This document shows positions 32,501 through 41,280 of a stretch of 64,000 nucleotides of DNA, one piece after another. Numbering within the stretch: position 1 is the first letter of the stretch; every line of letters starts with the position of its first letter. The position numbers were made by a program, and so were the translations under genes. The notes below the pieces were generated by a model. That model did no database searches, was not told where the DNA came from, and saw only the letters and a list, made by a program, of their open reading frames with translations. This stretch comes from Rhodoligotrophos defluvii (GTDB lineage: Bacteria; Pseudomonadota; Alphaproteobacteria; Rhizobiales; Im1), in assembly GCF_005281615.1 (NCBI RefSeq), contig NZ_SZZM01000001.1, forward strand, positions 1,229,001-1,293,000, in the 5' to 3' direction.

Positions 32501-34360
32501 GACGTCTTCGGCAACGGCATGCTGCTGTCGCAGAAAACGCGGCTGCTCGCGGCCTTCGATCACCGCGACATCTTCATTGATCCCGATCCCGATCCTGAGG
32601 CGAGCTGGGCGGAACGCGCGCGCCTGTTCGCGCTCCCCCGCTCCTCTTGGCAGGATTACGACAAGACGCTCATCTCCAAGGGTGGCGGCGTCTTCAGCCG
32701 GCAGTCGAAATCGATCCCCCTGAGCGACGAGATCCGGATGCTGACCGGCCTTGGAGCGACCGCCGTCTCACCCCAGGAGCTGATCAGGGCGCTGCTCAAG
32801 GCCAAGGTCGATCTCATCTGGTTCGGCGGCATCGGCACCTATGTGCGGGCGAGCGACGAGAACGACGTGGAGGTGGGCGACCGCGCCAATGACAGCGTGC
32901 GCGTTGCCGCGTCCGAGCTTTCCGCCAAGGTGATCGGCGAAGGGGCAAATCTTGCCGTCACCCAGCGCGGCCGCGTGGAATTCGCCCTGAACGGTGGCCG
33001 CATCAACACCGACGCGGTGGATAACTCCGCCGGGGTCAACTCCTCCGACTACGAGGTCAACATCAAGATCGCGCTCGGCGCGGCCGAAGTGCTCCACAAG
33101 CTGGACCGGCCAGCGCGCAACCAGCTGCTCGCCGATATGACCGACGATGTGGCCCGGCATGTTCTGCGCAACAACTATTTGCAAACGCTGTGTCTGACCT
33201 TGGCCCAAGCCAGGAATGTGGAGGATCTCGGCTTCCACATCCGCATGATGCGCGCCCTGGAACGGCAGGGCCTGCTCAACCGCTCGCTCGAGTACCTGCC
33301 GGACGATCGTGCGCTGCGTGCGCGCCAGGCCCAATCCCAGGGCCTGACGCGGCCCGAACTCGCGGTGCTGATGGCCTATGCCAAGATCGTCCTGTTCGAC
33401 CAGATCCTCGACAGCCACGTACCGGACGATCCTTATCTGTCGCGCGAGCTGCACCGCTACTTCCCGGCCCAGCTGACGGAACGCTTCGAGCCGGAGGTGA
33501 ACGGCCATAGGCTGCGCCGCGAGATCATTTCGACCATGTTGGCCAACAGCATGATCAACCGGGGCGGCCCCGCCTTCATTTTCCGTCTTCAGGACGAGGC
33601 CGGCGCTTCGGTTGAGCAGATCGTCGCCGCCTATGCGGTGGCGCGAGACAGTTTCGGCTTCATCGAGCTGAACGGGCTCATCGACGAGCTCGACAACAGA
33701 ATACCGGCCGACCTGCAGACGGAGCTCTATCTGGAGCTGCAGCAGCTGCTCCGGTTGGAAACCATGTGGTTCCTCCGCAATGAGGTGCTGCAAGGGCGGC
33801 TGGAGGCGCTGGTCTCCCACTACCGCGTCGGCCTCGAGCAGATCGCGGCGGCTCTGCCCGACAGCTTGCCTGCGCCGATGCACGTGGGATGGAATGCCTA
33901 TATCGGACGCCTCGTTGGCGCCGGAGTGCCCGATGAAACCGCCCTCCAGCTGTGCCGCGCCCGCTATCTTTACCGTGGCGCGGATATCGTGGCCGTCGCG
34001 GCACGGGCTAAGGTGCCGGTAACCGACGCAACGGAAGTTTTCTTCACTGTCGGCCACGCCTTGCACATCGAGGAGCTGATCCGCGCCGCGACCGGCATCC
34101 ACGCGGCCGATTACTACGACCGCCTCGCCATCAACCGGACGATCGGGTCCATTTTTGCGACCCACCGCGATTTCGTCGCCGACATTCTCGAGCGCTATGG
34201 CGCCGACGGCTGGGCAGCTTGGCGAGAGGCCAATGCGGCGGCGCTTGAGCCGGCGCTGGCTGGGGTGGTGGAGACTTTGTCGTCAGGAGACCTCACCTTG
34301 GCCCGATTGGCGGTGATGGCGAGCTTGCTGCAGGATGCGAGATCAGCCGCCATCGCCTGA
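29525..34360 (+). CDS. NAD-specific glutamate dehydrogenase, large (180 kDa) type
   Basis: A 1611-aa protein of the GDH-180 family, which deaminates glutamate to 2-oxoglutarate with NAD. The long N-terminal regulatory part has ACT-like segments (KIDIYNPTGPCSSRLKDV, FLDSALGVLNEHGLAIEL-like region). The catalytic block begins near residue 815: GGIRWSDRPTDFRTEILGLA, then VKNAVIVPVGAKGGFVCKR with the substrate Lys. The cofactor part includes GVGDMSGDVFGNGML and KVIGEGANLAVTQRGR. Its length is normal for the family. I chose the ATG at 29525, nine nt after GGAGG; the ATG at 29516 directly abuts that sequence. It is monocistronic. Confidence 0.95.
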   Translation: MPAQEKLRRIIDAVAPQRPENEPEPKERAFAEILFGHGVPEDLATYSPEDLQQISRRALAFISERTPGRCKIDIYNPTGPCSSRLKDVTVIDIANDDMPFLLDSALGVLNEHGLAIELVLHPILAVERTRTGELVRFCENTGASMRMPRESLIHFHVTRMNRRTEMEALRAELLRVFSDTRTVVLDWERMRDRVRDLIEDYQRNPPPVPIEDLSESIQFLEWLLEEHFTFLGLREFHFVEGRDGSVLEPADAPGYGLLREPEARVLRKGEELVHVTPEVMRWLSETDPLIITKANVRSTVHRRVYLDYVGVKLFSAQGELAGELRMVGLFTSAAYTASARTIPIIRRKVEQVFAHSGFDEDSHSGKALLHILETFPRDELFQADVDTLEDISTGILQLEERPRTRIFVRKDKFNRFVAALAYVPRDRFNTDVRIRIGELLARAYHGHVSAFYPFFTDSALVRVYYIIGRREGEIPDINLSEIEAAATEIVRTWDDRFADALNGAAEPEAARQLLDKYRDGFSAGYRDNYHPSRAVEDVLRIEELRDAGDIALGLYREARDKDDTVRLKLYHLGDPIPLSDRLPILSNMGFRSINERTYRIGRADADMVVLHEVRLETVDKTPVDLEQMRGKIIDGFLAVWDGRAENDGYNGLIVRKGLAWREAALLRALGKYLWQAGATFTDGYMAATLNKHADIAERLLRLFHVRFDPALHDLSGEGGSDRQEADRLLREIDDALAKVPSLDEDRIIRRFANLIEAITRTNFFQRDAAGNVRHTISFKINSKLVTGLPEPKPFAEIFVYAPDMEGVHLRGGRIARGGIRWSDRPTDFRTEILGLAKAQNVKNAVIVPVGAKGGFVCKRMPADATREQIQAEGIRCYKLLITSLLDLTDNLTAQGLVHPADTVRHDDADPYLVVAADKGTATFSDIANGLSEERGFWLGDAFASGGSAGYDHKKMGITARGGWEAVKRHFREMDIDIQAQPFTAIGVGDMSGDVFGNGMLLSQKTRLLAAFDHRDIFIDPDPDPEASWAERARLFALPRSSWQDYDKTLISKGGGVFSRQSKSIPLSDEIRMLTGLGATAVSPQELIRALLKAKVDLIWFGGIGTYVRASDENDVEVGDRANDSVRVAASELSAKVIGEGANLAVTQRGRVEFALNGGRINTDAVDNSAGVNSSDYEVNIKIALGAAEVLHKLDRPARNQLLADMTDDVARHVLRNNYLQTLCLTLAQARNVEDLGFHIRMMRALERQGLLNRSLEYLPDDRALRARQAQSQGLTRPELAVLMAYAKIVLFDQILDSHVPDDPYLSRELHRYFPAQLTERFEPEVNGHRLRREIISTMLANSMINRGGPAFIFRLQDEAGASVEQIVAAYAVARDSFGFIELNGLIDELDNRIPADLQTELYLELQQLLRLETMWFLRNEVLQGRLEALVSHYRVGLEQIAAALPDSLPAPMHVGWNAYIGRLVGAGVPDETALQLCRARYLYRGADIVAVAARAKVPVTDATEVFFTVGHALHIEELIRAATGIHAADYYDRLAINRTIGSIFATHRDFVADILERYGADGWAAWREANAAALEPALAGVVETLSSGDLTLARLAVMASLLQDARSAAIA

Positions 34361-34627
34361 CATAAGCCGTCAGGCACTCAAAAAATCCACAGACAGGGCG
34401 CAGTTCCGAGTAGCCGGGGTGCCGGGCCAGCCTTGACGGCGCACTACATCTTAAGCGTGTATAATTGCCGTACATGAAACTTGTTGTTGTGTCTTGGCGC
34501 GGTACAAGCTAGGTGAGCAGCTTGGCTGTCTTTAGATGGCCTCACATGTGGCTTGGCCGCGCGACCGGAGATCTCAGCGAAGAGTCCTCGGTGGCGTGCC
34601 CGTGGACCTCGTCGCTGGAGGTGAGTA
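34361..34627. other. Intergenic region with a possible promoter
   Basis: No gene found. TTGACG (34434-34439) and a perfect TATAAT (34460-34465) lie 20 nt apart. This is longer than the usual 16-18, so the promoter is uncertain, but the -10 stands out in GC-rich DNA. It would give the permease mRNA a leader of about 155 nt. Confidence 0.35.
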
Positions 34628-36313
34628 ATGGTTTCAGATCCCGGTGTTCTCGGTGGTGTCGGCTATCCTCGCGGGGCAGTGACCCAGTCTCAGAAGCTCA
34701 AGAAGGAGGCTGGCATCATTGGGCTGCTCTATGCAGGGGTAGGCGGCATGATCGGCTCGGGTTGGCTGTTCGGGCCACTGAGTGCCGCGCAGCAGGCCGG
34801 CCCCTTGAGCATCCTTGCGTGGCTTATTGGCGGCGTGGCCGTTCTCGCGTTGGCGCTGGTCTATGCGGAGCTTGCGACCATACTGCCGCGCAGCGGCGCT
34901 CTGGTGCATATGAGCCATCTCACCCATGGACGTCTCGTCGGGCGTATCTGGGGCTGGATACTCGTTCTCGCCTATGTCACCATCGCCCCGGTCGAGGCGG
35001 TGGCGATCCTGAGCTATTCCGATGCCTATATCCCTGGTCTCATTGATCACGCCACCACCAGCCTGACCCCCAAGGGGATCATGGCGGCTATCGCTCTGCT
35101 GGCGGTCATGGTCAGCCTCAACTTTTTCACCATTCGCCATGTACTGACGATGAACAGCACGGCGACGTGGTGGAAACTGGCCGTGCCGATCGGCACCATT
35201 TTCGTTCTGCTGAGTGCCTCCTATCATCCGGAAAACTTCACGATCGTCCACGAAAAGGCAGATGTGGAAGGGCTGTTTACCGCCGTTTCCACGGCGGGCA
35301 TCTTCTTTAGCCTGTTCGGGTTCCGCCAGGCGATCGATTTGGCGGGCGAAACAAAAAATCCCGGCCGGGCCCTTCCCATTGCTGTGATCGGCACCGTGCT
35401 GATCGGCGTGCTGCTCTACGCCGCGCTGCAATTTGCCTTCATCGCAGCCCTCGATCCCGCCATGCTCAAGGAAGGCGGCTGGCCTGGGCTCCGCTTTGAC
35501 CATATTAGCGGCCCGTTTGCGGCATTGGCCGTTGCCGTCGGTGCCGGCTGGTGGGCGATGATCCTGTATTCGGACGCGATCGTTTCGCCTGCAGCCTGCG
35601 GCTTCATCTACACGACCACGGCGTCCCGCATTCTGATGGCGAGCGGAGAGACCGGCGATCTGCCGCGATGGTTGCGCCTGGTCAACCGCTTCGGCGTGCC
35701 CTGGCTTGCGCTGCTCGTCACCTTCGGGTTGGGAGCCCTGTTCTTTTTCCCGTTCCCGTCCTGGCACAAGCTGGTGAGCTACATATCGTCGATCACCGTG
35801 CTGTCCTACGGAATCGGCCCCATTCTGCTGCTCCGCCTACGGCTGTCGATGCCGGAGATCCCGCGCAGCTTCAAGCTTCGTGGCGCCTGGTTGATTGCGC
35901 CTTTTGCCTTCATCACATCCAATTTCATCATCCTGTGGGCCGGCTTCGAAACGGTCAATTTTCTGTTTCTGCTGCTCGGTGCGTTCTCTCTGGTCTATGC
36001 CGCCTATTACTGCCTGACCCCCCAAAGCAGAAAGGAAGATCTCGACTGGCTGCATGCACTCTGGCTGATCCCCTATTTCGGCGGAATGTGGCTGATCAGC
36101 GCCCTTGGGCCCGCCGAACTCGGCGGCAATGGTCTGTATTCCTTCACTTCGGCAATGCTGCTCGTTGCCCTGCTGAGCATCGTCACCCTTATGCTGGCGC
36201 TGGCGACCACACTGCCCGAAACGCGTTTGCGCGAGGAAATGGCCGTCGTCGCAAATCCGACGGTCCTTACCGGTGCTGCCTCGGCCAGGGACAGATCCGG
36301 TCACCTGGCCTGA
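34628..36313 (+). CDS. APC-superfamily amino acid permease
   Basis: A 561-aa integral membrane protein with about 12-13 hydrophobic segments. Near the N-terminus KLKKEAGIIGLLYAGVGGMIGSGWLF is the APC-family first helix with its unwound G-x-G region. FFSLFGFRQAIDLAGETKNPGRALP is the conserved helix 6 to loop 7 region. It probably imports amino acids or a related amine by cation symport or antiport. GGAGGTGA precedes the ATG at 34628. The position after NAD-glutamate dehydrogenase hints at amino-acid use, but a 267-bp gap separates them. Confidence 0.85.
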   Translation: MVSDPGVLGGVGYPRGAVTQSQKLKKEAGIIGLLYAGVGGMIGSGWLFGPLSAAQQAGPLSILAWLIGGVAVLALALVYAELATILPRSGALVHMSHLTHGRLVGRIWGWILVLAYVTIAPVEAVAILSYSDAYIPGLIDHATTSLTPKGIMAAIALLAVMVSLNFFTIRHVLTMNSTATWWKLAVPIGTIFVLLSASYHPENFTIVHEKADVEGLFTAVSTAGIFFSLFGFRQAIDLAGETKNPGRALPIAVIGTVLIGVLLYAALQFAFIAALDPAMLKEGGWPGLRFDHISGPFAALAVAVGAGWWAMILYSDAIVSPAACGFIYTTTASRILMASGETGDLPRWLRLVNRFGVPWLALLVTFGLGALFFFPFPSWHKLVSYISSITVLSYGIGPILLLRLRLSMPEIPRSFKLRGAWLIAPFAFITSNFIILWAGFETVNFLFLLLGAFSLVYAAYYCLTPQSRKEDLDWLHALWLIPYFGGMWLISALGPAELGGNGLYSFTSAMLLVALLSIVTLMLALATTLPETRLREEMAVVANPTVLTGAASARDRSGHLA

Positions 36314-36414
36314 CGTCTATGCCGGGTCCAGAGGTAGTTGGGGGACGAGGGATGGCGGCGCCGTTTGCCGCCACCCCTGTACATTTTCGCCATTCCGCCC
36401 TACCTGATCAGACC

Positions 36415-36864
36415 ATGTGGCAACTCATAAAGAAAATCCTTCCCGCGGAAGCGGCGAGCGATGAACGCACCCTTGAGCTCGCGATTGCCGCCCTGCTGGT
36501 CCGGGCAAGCGTCATCGATGATGCGGTCAACCCCGCCGAGCTCGGCCGGATCGAGCAGCTGCTCACGCATCGCTTCGGACTGTCGCATGAAGCTGTGCAA
36601 ACCCTGCTGGGCGAGGCGCGCGAGGCCGAGGCGAAGGCGGTCGATCTCTACCGCTTCACCCGGGTGGTGACCGAGAATTTGGACCAGGAGGGGCGGAAGG
36701 GCCTGGTCGGCATGCTCTGGGAGGTTGTGCTTGCCGACGGCCGGATCGACCCTTACGAGGAAAACCTGGTCTGGCGGGTCGCCGAGCTCGTGGGCGTCTC
36801 CACGCGCGACCGCGTGATGTTGCGCAAGGCGGTCGAGGAGCGGCTTGGCCTTGCCAGTCCTTAG
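36415..36864 (+). CDS. TerB-like (tellurite-resistance-type) helical protein
   Basis: A 149-aa all-helical protein: ELAIAALLVRASVIDDAVNPAELGRIEQLL and LVGMLWEVVLADGRIDPYEENLVWRVAELVGV carry the two Asp-rich turns of TerB-family proteins (DD and DGRID), which bind Ca or other metals. Function is not established; members occur in stress and membrane contexts. The ATG at 36415 is the first plausible start. Its stop codon overlaps the stop of the convergent TPM-domain gene by four bases. Confidence 0.8.
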   Translation: MWQLIKKILPAEAASDERTLELAIAALLVRASVIDDAVNPAELGRIEQLLTHRFGLSHEAVQTLLGEAREAEAKAVDLYRFTRVVTENLDQEGRKGLVGMLWEVVLADGRIDPYEENLVWRVAELVGVSTRDRVMLRKAVEERLGLASP

Positions 36865-37469
36865 ATGACCACCAGGTGGTTGGGGAGCTCGTCCAGCTGG
36901 CCCGGGGTCGGCGGGAAATGAGCAGCGAGCACCTTGCCGCAGTCGTCAATGGCAGCGATGAGTCCGTCGGTCAGCCGGCCGGCGGCGATTTCGCTGGTAA
37001 GCCGGTCGATGATGGACTGCCAGGTCTCTTGCGTGACCTTGGCGTTGATGCCTTCGTCCGCGAGAACCACGGCGATGCGCTCGGCCAGCGAGACGAAGAG
37101 CAGAACGCCGGTGCGAGCCTCCGTCGTATGGAGGTTGCGCGCCAGGAACTGCTCGGCCGCCCGGCGATGCACCCTCAGTTCCTGCAGCCGGCGCGGAATC
37201 ACGTAGCGGATCAGCCCGGGCAGGCTGAAGGTTAGCGCAAGCGCAAGGAACACGGCCAGCGCGATGGTGTAGATATCGGCCGCGCCGAGCCGGGTCAGGA
37301 AAATCAGCGGGAACGGCACCACGAGCGCCGCCAAGCTCGCCCACAGCACCGGGATGTAGTCATAATCGTCGCTCCGGTGGGCGAGAACGGCCACGATTTC
37401 ACCGCTGGTGGCCTCTTCGGCCTTGGTGATGGCTTGCGTGATCCGCGCTATGTCACCAGCGGCCAGCAT
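36861..37469 (-). CDS. TPM-domain membrane protein 2
   Basis: A 202-aa protein with a split TPM (TLP18.3/Psb32/MOLO-1) fold: an N-terminal ITKAEEATSGEIVAVLAHRS, two membrane segments (about residues 42-63 and 68-90), then LHTTEARTGVLLFVSLAERIAVVLADEGI. It follows the larger TPM protein after three nt in the leftward order lemA, TPM 1, TPM 2, a common trio. Its role is unknown; TPM proteins have been linked to membrane-protein maintenance and phosphatase-like activity. Confidence 0.85.
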   Translation of the reverse strand: MLAAGDIARITQAITKAEEATSGEIVAVLAHRSDDYDYIPVLWASLAALVVPFPLIFLTRLGAADIYTIALAVFLALALTFSLPGLIRYVIPRRLQELRVHRRAAEQFLARNLHTTEARTGVLLFVSLAERIAVVLADEGINAKVTQETWQSIIDRLTSEIAAGRLTDGLIAAIDDCGKVLAAHFPPTPGQLDELPNHLVVI

Positions 37470-37472
37470 GGC

Positions 37473-38273
37473 TCACCAGCGGCCCGAGGCGCCGCCGCCG
37501 CCAAAGCTGCCGCCCCCGCCGGAAAAGCCGCCGCCTCCAAAGCCCCCGCCGCCGAATCCGCCGCCGAACCCGCCAGGGATGAAGATGACCGGGAAATTGC
37601 CGCCGCGACCACCGCGCGATCCGCGGGATGCTCTGATGATCATGATGGCGACGAACAGCATGAACAGCAGCGGGATCAGGTCGTCCATGCCGAAATCGCG
37701 GTCGTCCTGGACTGGCGCAGCTGCTGCCGAGGGTGGCGTGTCGCCCTGCACGATAGAGCCGATATCGGTGACGGCGGCATTGATGCCTTGCGCGAACTGC
37801 CCTTGGCGGAAGGCTGGCACGATCGCATTCTCGATGATCACCCGCGATGTCGCATCGGTCAGAACGCCCTCGAGGCCATAGCCGACTTCGATAGATACCT
37901 GATTCTGCGACGGCACGATCAGCAGCAGGACGCCGTTGTTCTTATCCTTCTGGCCGAGCTGCCAATACCGGCCGAGCTGGTAGCCGTAGTCGCGAATGTC
38001 GTATCCATCGAGCGACTTGATCACGGCCACGACGAGCTGAACCCCGGTCTTCTGCTCCAAGGCCTCGAGCCGGGATGAGATCGCCGCCGCCTGATCGGGA
38101 GTCAGCATCCCGGTCTGGTCCACCACGCGCCCGGTCAGCGGTGGAAAATTGGGCGCGGCATAGCAGAGGGTGAGCCACAGGCTGGTGGCGAACACCCAGG
38201 CGACGAAATAGGCCGTTGCTCGCCACACTGCTGGGACGCGGGCGCCGCCCCGGCCGATGCTGCTGTCGCTCAT
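37473..38273 (-). CDS. TPM-domain protein 1 with glycine-rich tail (YgcG family)
   Basis: A 266-aa exported membrane protein. An N-terminal hydrophobic segment (about residues 15-38) is followed by FPPLTGRVVDQTGMLTPDQ, LEQKTGVQLVVAVIKSLDGY and NNGVLLLIVPSQNQVSIEVGYGLEG, which define the TPM domain. A second membrane segment (about 200-222) follows. The last 45 residues are almost entirely Gly, Phe and Ser, typical of YgcG proteins. I chose the ATG at 38273. It sits between lemA and TPM 2 and is probably co-transcribed with both. Confidence 0.9.
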   Translation of the reverse strand: MSDSSIGRGGARVPAVWRATAYFVAWVFATSLWLTLCYAAPNFPPLTGRVVDQTGMLTPDQAAAISSRLEALEQKTGVQLVVAVIKSLDGYDIRDYGYQLGRYWQLGQKDKNNGVLLLIVPSQNQVSIEVGYGLEGVLTDATSRVIIENAIVPAFRQGQFAQGINAAVTDIGSIVQGDTPPSAAAAPVQDDRDFGMDDLIPLLFMLFVAIMIIRASRGSRGGRGGNFPVIFIPGGFGGGFGGGGFGGGGFSGGGGSFGGGGASGRW

Positions 38274-38287
38274 TGTCGAAGGTCCTG

Positions 38288-38890
38288 TCAGTTGAACTGC
38301 ACCTTCGGAGCCTGCTGCTGCTCCTGGGGTATGTCGAACTCTGCCATCGGCTTGGCGTCCCGATAGAGGAAATCCGCCCACCAGCGCCCGGGAATGGTGG
38401 TGAGCTCCGTGTTGTATCGCTGCACGGCCTGGATGTAGTCGCGGCGCGCGACGGCTATGCGGTTCTCCGTGCCCTCGAGCTGAGACTGCAAGGCGAGGAA
38501 GTTCTGATTCGATTTGAGGTCCGGATAGTTCTCCACCACGGCCAGCAGCCGCGACAGCGCGCCACCCAAGGCGTTCTGGTTCTCCTCGAATTGCTTGACC
38601 AGCTGTGGATTGTTCAGCGCATCCGGCGGCAGCGTCATCTGCGTGGCCTTGGCGCGGGCCTCCACCACCTGCGTGAGCACCTCCCGCTCTTGCGTGGCGT
38701 AACCCTTCACGGTCTCCACCAGGTTTGGAATGAGATCAGAGCGTCGCTGATACTCGTTGAGCACCTGGCTCCAGGCTGCCTTGGCTTGCTGTTCATAGGT
38801 GGGAATGTTGTTGATTCCGCACCCGGAAAGCGTGGCGAAGCTTAAAAATGCAAAGCAGACGATGAACAGCTTGCGGGCAAGTGCGATCAT
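38288..38890 (-). CDS. lemA: LemA-family lipoprotein
   Basis: A 200-aa protein. The signal peptide ends in a lipobox (FATLSGCG), so it is probably lipid-anchored. The LemA core has the helical hallmark WSQVLNEYQRRSDLIPNLVETVKGYA and later YNTELTTIPGRWWADF. LemA proteins form trans-membrane or membrane-anchored coiled helices; their function is unclear. The ATG at 38890 has AAAGGA upstream. First gene of the lemA-TPM-TPM unit. Confidence 0.92.
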   Translation of the reverse strand: MIALARKLFIVCFAFLSFATLSGCGINNIPTYEQQAKAAWSQVLNEYQRRSDLIPNLVETVKGYATQEREVLTQVVEARAKATQMTLPPDALNNPQLVKQFEENQNALGGALSRLLAVVENYPDLKSNQNFLALQSQLEGTENRIAVARRDYIQAVQRYNTELTTIPGRWWADFLYRDAKPMAEFDIPQEQQQAPKVQFN

Positions 38891-39287
38891 CGGAGGAATT
38901 CCTTTAAAAGGCCGGCATTTGGTGCCGTCAAATCGCCAGTCTAATGTGAGCAGATTTGCATTTTCTTGACGCGCAACCAAAACGCGCCGGGCGATGGGGC
39001 ACGCCCCTACGCATCGTGCCTTTTGTCGCACGGACAGGTTTTCTTGCCCAACTTGATGAGTCGCGCCGCTTCTTAGCGGATTCGTAAAGCTTTTGAAAGC
39101 AGAGCCTTGGGCTTTAGGCCGTGTCGCTCGAGAAGCACGGAGGCGGTTCGGCCACACGTTGAGAAAACGTCATCCTTTGTGCCTATGTCCCGACAAATCG
39201 ATTGGCGCAACGCCTCCCTCACGCTAATAGGCGGCCTGATCGGCCATTCGGACGGCGAAGCCCCCCTTCCGTCATGGGATCGAGCTC
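38891..39287. other. 397-bp divergent intergenic region between lemA and corA
   Basis: It must contain promoters for lemA (left) and the CorA gene (right). A TTGAC at 38966-38970 is the only -35-like element that stands out and no matching -10 is convincing. No small gene or strong RNA structure was recognised. Confidence 0.4.
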
Positions 39288-40268
39288 ATGATCAATGCCT
39301 ATATGCTCACAGCCAATGGAACACTCGCGCGGATCGACTGGTCTTCCCAGGAGCCGCTGCCGGACACGGTCATCTGGATAGACCTGCAGAATCCGTCGGC
39401 TGATGAGGAGACCTGCGTCGAGAACGCGCTAGGCGTCGATATCCCAACCCATGAGGAGATGTCGGAGATCGAGGTGTCGAGCCGGCTCTACCAGGAAGAC
39501 AACGCCTACTTCCTCACCGCCGCCGTCTTGTCCCGGGCCGATACGGGCTCGCCCTCGCTCGAGCCGGTCACCTTCGTGCTGATCGGCCACCGGCTTGTGA
39601 CCGTGCGTTATTCGGATCCGATGCCGTTCCGCGCTTTTGCCGCCCAGGTGGTACGGCCGGGCTTTGGGGTGGTCACGGGTGAGGGCATCCTGGCCGGGCT
39701 GCTCGACGCCATCACCGACCGCATCGCCGACCTGCTCGAAGCAACCCAACGCACCCTGGACGGCGTTGCCCAGGAGATCTTCGCCAATCGCGATGCCACC
39801 CGCGTCACCGGTGCCATCGATTACCAGGACGTTTTGCGTCGTGTCGGCACGAGCCAGGTGCTGGTCAGCCGGGTGCGTGAAAGCCTTCTGACCCTCTCCC
39901 GGCTCAGCGCGTTCCTGAGCCGGCCGGGCGGCCAGAAGACCGACAAGGCCTTGGCGCGCAGCTTCAAGACCGTCGCGCGCGATGTCATGGCGCTGTCGGA
40001 CCACGCGCTGTTCCTGACCAGCAACATCAATTTCATGCTGGATGCGACCCTGGGCATGATCAACATCGAGCAGACCGGCATCATCAAGATCTTTTCGGTG
40101 GCCGCAGTGGTGTTTCTGCCGCCCACCCTGATCGCCTCGGTCTACGGCATGAACTTCTCCTTCATGCCGGAGCTGCACTGGTCCTTCGGCTATCCCTTCG
40201 CCATCGGGCTGATGATCCTCTCGGCAATCCTTCCTTACGTCTATTTCAAGCACAAAGGCTGGCTCTAA
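39288..40268 (+). CDS. corA: CorA-family magnesium/divalent-cation transporter
   Basis: A 326-aa protein with the CorA layout: cytoplasmic N-terminal domain, long helices (about residues 140-255) and two C-terminal membrane segments. The selectivity motif is YGMNFSFMPEL (GMN near residue 286), and the protein ends in a basic KHKGWL. CorA pentamers import Mg2+, sometimes Co2+ or Ni2+. The gene is followed directly by the 55-bp repeat cluster. Confidence 0.92.
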   Translation: MINAYMLTANGTLARIDWSSQEPLPDTVIWIDLQNPSADEETCVENALGVDIPTHEEMSEIEVSSRLYQEDNAYFLTAAVLSRADTGSPSLEPVTFVLIGHRLVTVRYSDPMPFRAFAAQVVRPGFGVVTGEGILAGLLDAITDRIADLLEATQRTLDGVAQEIFANRDATRVTGAIDYQDVLRRVGTSQVLVSRVRESLLTLSRLSAFLSRPGGQKTDKALARSFKTVARDVMALSDHALFLTSNINFMLDATLGMINIEQTGIIKIFSVAAVVFLPPTLIASVYGMNFSFMPELHWSFGYPFAIGLMILSAILPYVYFKHKGWL

Positions 40269-40475
40269 GCATTTTCGAGCGAAGTGGACACCGGTTCGCG
40301 TGAAGAAAATGGAAACCAGTTTCGGAAAAGATCACGCTCAGGCAAAAGCGTGATCCCGAAAAGTGGGAACCGGTTTTCGGAAAAGATCACGCTCAGGCAA
40401 AAGCGTGATCCCGAAAAGTGGGAACCGGTTTTCGGAAAAGATCACGCTCAGGCAAAGGATTAGAGCGTGATCCCT
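40269..40475. repeat. Tandem 55-bp palindromic intergenic repeats
   Basis: The unit begins GGAAAAGATCACGCTCAGGC and recurs with an exact 55-bp period at 40324, 40379 and 40434; the third is partial and diverged. Each unit contains the inverted pair GATCACGCT / AGCGTGATC and the pair CCGAAAA / TTTTCGG, so each can form two hairpins. A diverged relative starting AGCATTTTCGAGCG occupies 40269-40323. Similar elements are frequent between genes of Hyphomicrobiales. Here they also separate the convergent corA and AhpD-like genes. Confidence 0.88.
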
Positions 40476-40497
40476 CCGCGCGGGCGGCAGGCCGCCG

Positions 40498-41073
40498 CTA
40501 GCGCGCCAGGCTGCGGTATTCGCGGTTGGGGCGCATGTCCACCGCGGAGGCCATCCGGTTCGACATGTTGAAGAAGCTCGCCACCGCCGCCACATCCCAG
40601 ATATCGCGGTCGGTGAGGCCATGGCCGCGCAAAGCCTGGCGGTCCGCCTCCTCGATCTCGTGCGGCCGCTCCGTCAGCTTGACGGCGAAATCGAGCATCG
40701 CCTTGCGGCGCGGGTCGAGATCGGCCGCCCGGTAGTTCATCGCCATCATCTCGCCGAGCTCGGGATCATCCGACAGCTGCCGGACTGCGGCGCCGTGCGC
40801 CGTCAGGCAGTAGTAGCAGTGGTTTACCGAGCTCACCGCGACGGCGATCATCTCCCGCTCGAGCTTGCTCAGGTTCGAAGGGCCAAGCATCAGATCGTTA
40901 TACATGTCCACAAAGGCTTGCAGCTTGGCCGAGTTGAACGCATAGGCCTTGAGCACGTTCGGCACGAAACCCAGCTTCTCCTCGCACTTGGCGAAATACG
41001 CTTCGAGCCGTTCGCCGAGGGGTCCCTCCGGTTGAAGATCGAGTGCCGTGATCCTGTTGCAGTCTGCTGCCAT
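40498..41073 (-). CDS. AhpD-like peroxidase-related protein (carboxymuconolactone decarboxylase fold)
   Basis: A 191-aa protein. The redox centre is NHCYYCLTAHGAAVR (CxxC followed by His), preceded by SNLSKLEREMIAVAVSSV, the typical alkylhydroperoxidase-D-like core of the uncharacterised peroxidase-related family. It probably reduces peroxides through the CxxC pair. The ATG at 41073 has GGGAG eight nt upstream. An open extension to 41136 is rejected for lack of a ribosome binding site. Confidence 0.85.
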   Translation of the reverse strand: MAADCNRITALDLQPEGPLGERLEAYFAKCEEKLGFVPNVLKAYAFNSAKLQAFVDMYNDLMLGPSNLSKLEREMIAVAVSSVNHCYYCLTAHGAAVRQLSDDPELGEMMAMNYRAADLDPRRKAMLDFAVKLTERPHEIEEADRQALRGHGLTDRDIWDVAAVASFFNMSNRMASAVDMRPNREYRSLAR

Positions 41074-41280
41074 TCTCGAAACTCCCTGACCAATCGCTTT
41101 CGCAATGAGACTGGCAGCGGCCGCGGCGCCGATCAACGTCGATCAACTGCGCGTTTTTTGAGCAGGCGCGGCCAAGGCTGCCTACATTTTGGGCGCCCCC
41201 AGGGAAGGAACCGCGCGTCCGACTTTGCGACGAACCGGCAAGTCATTGTCCGACCACCCAATTTTCACAAATTCGACCTC

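Noticed and set aside
34434-34465. Confident sigma-70 promoter for the APC permease
   Set aside because: TTGACG and TATAAT are good individually but 20 nt apart; kept only as a possible promoter.
40324-40475. CRISPR array
   Set aside because: The 55-bp units are contiguous, with no unique spacers, contain internal palindromes and have no cas genes nearby.
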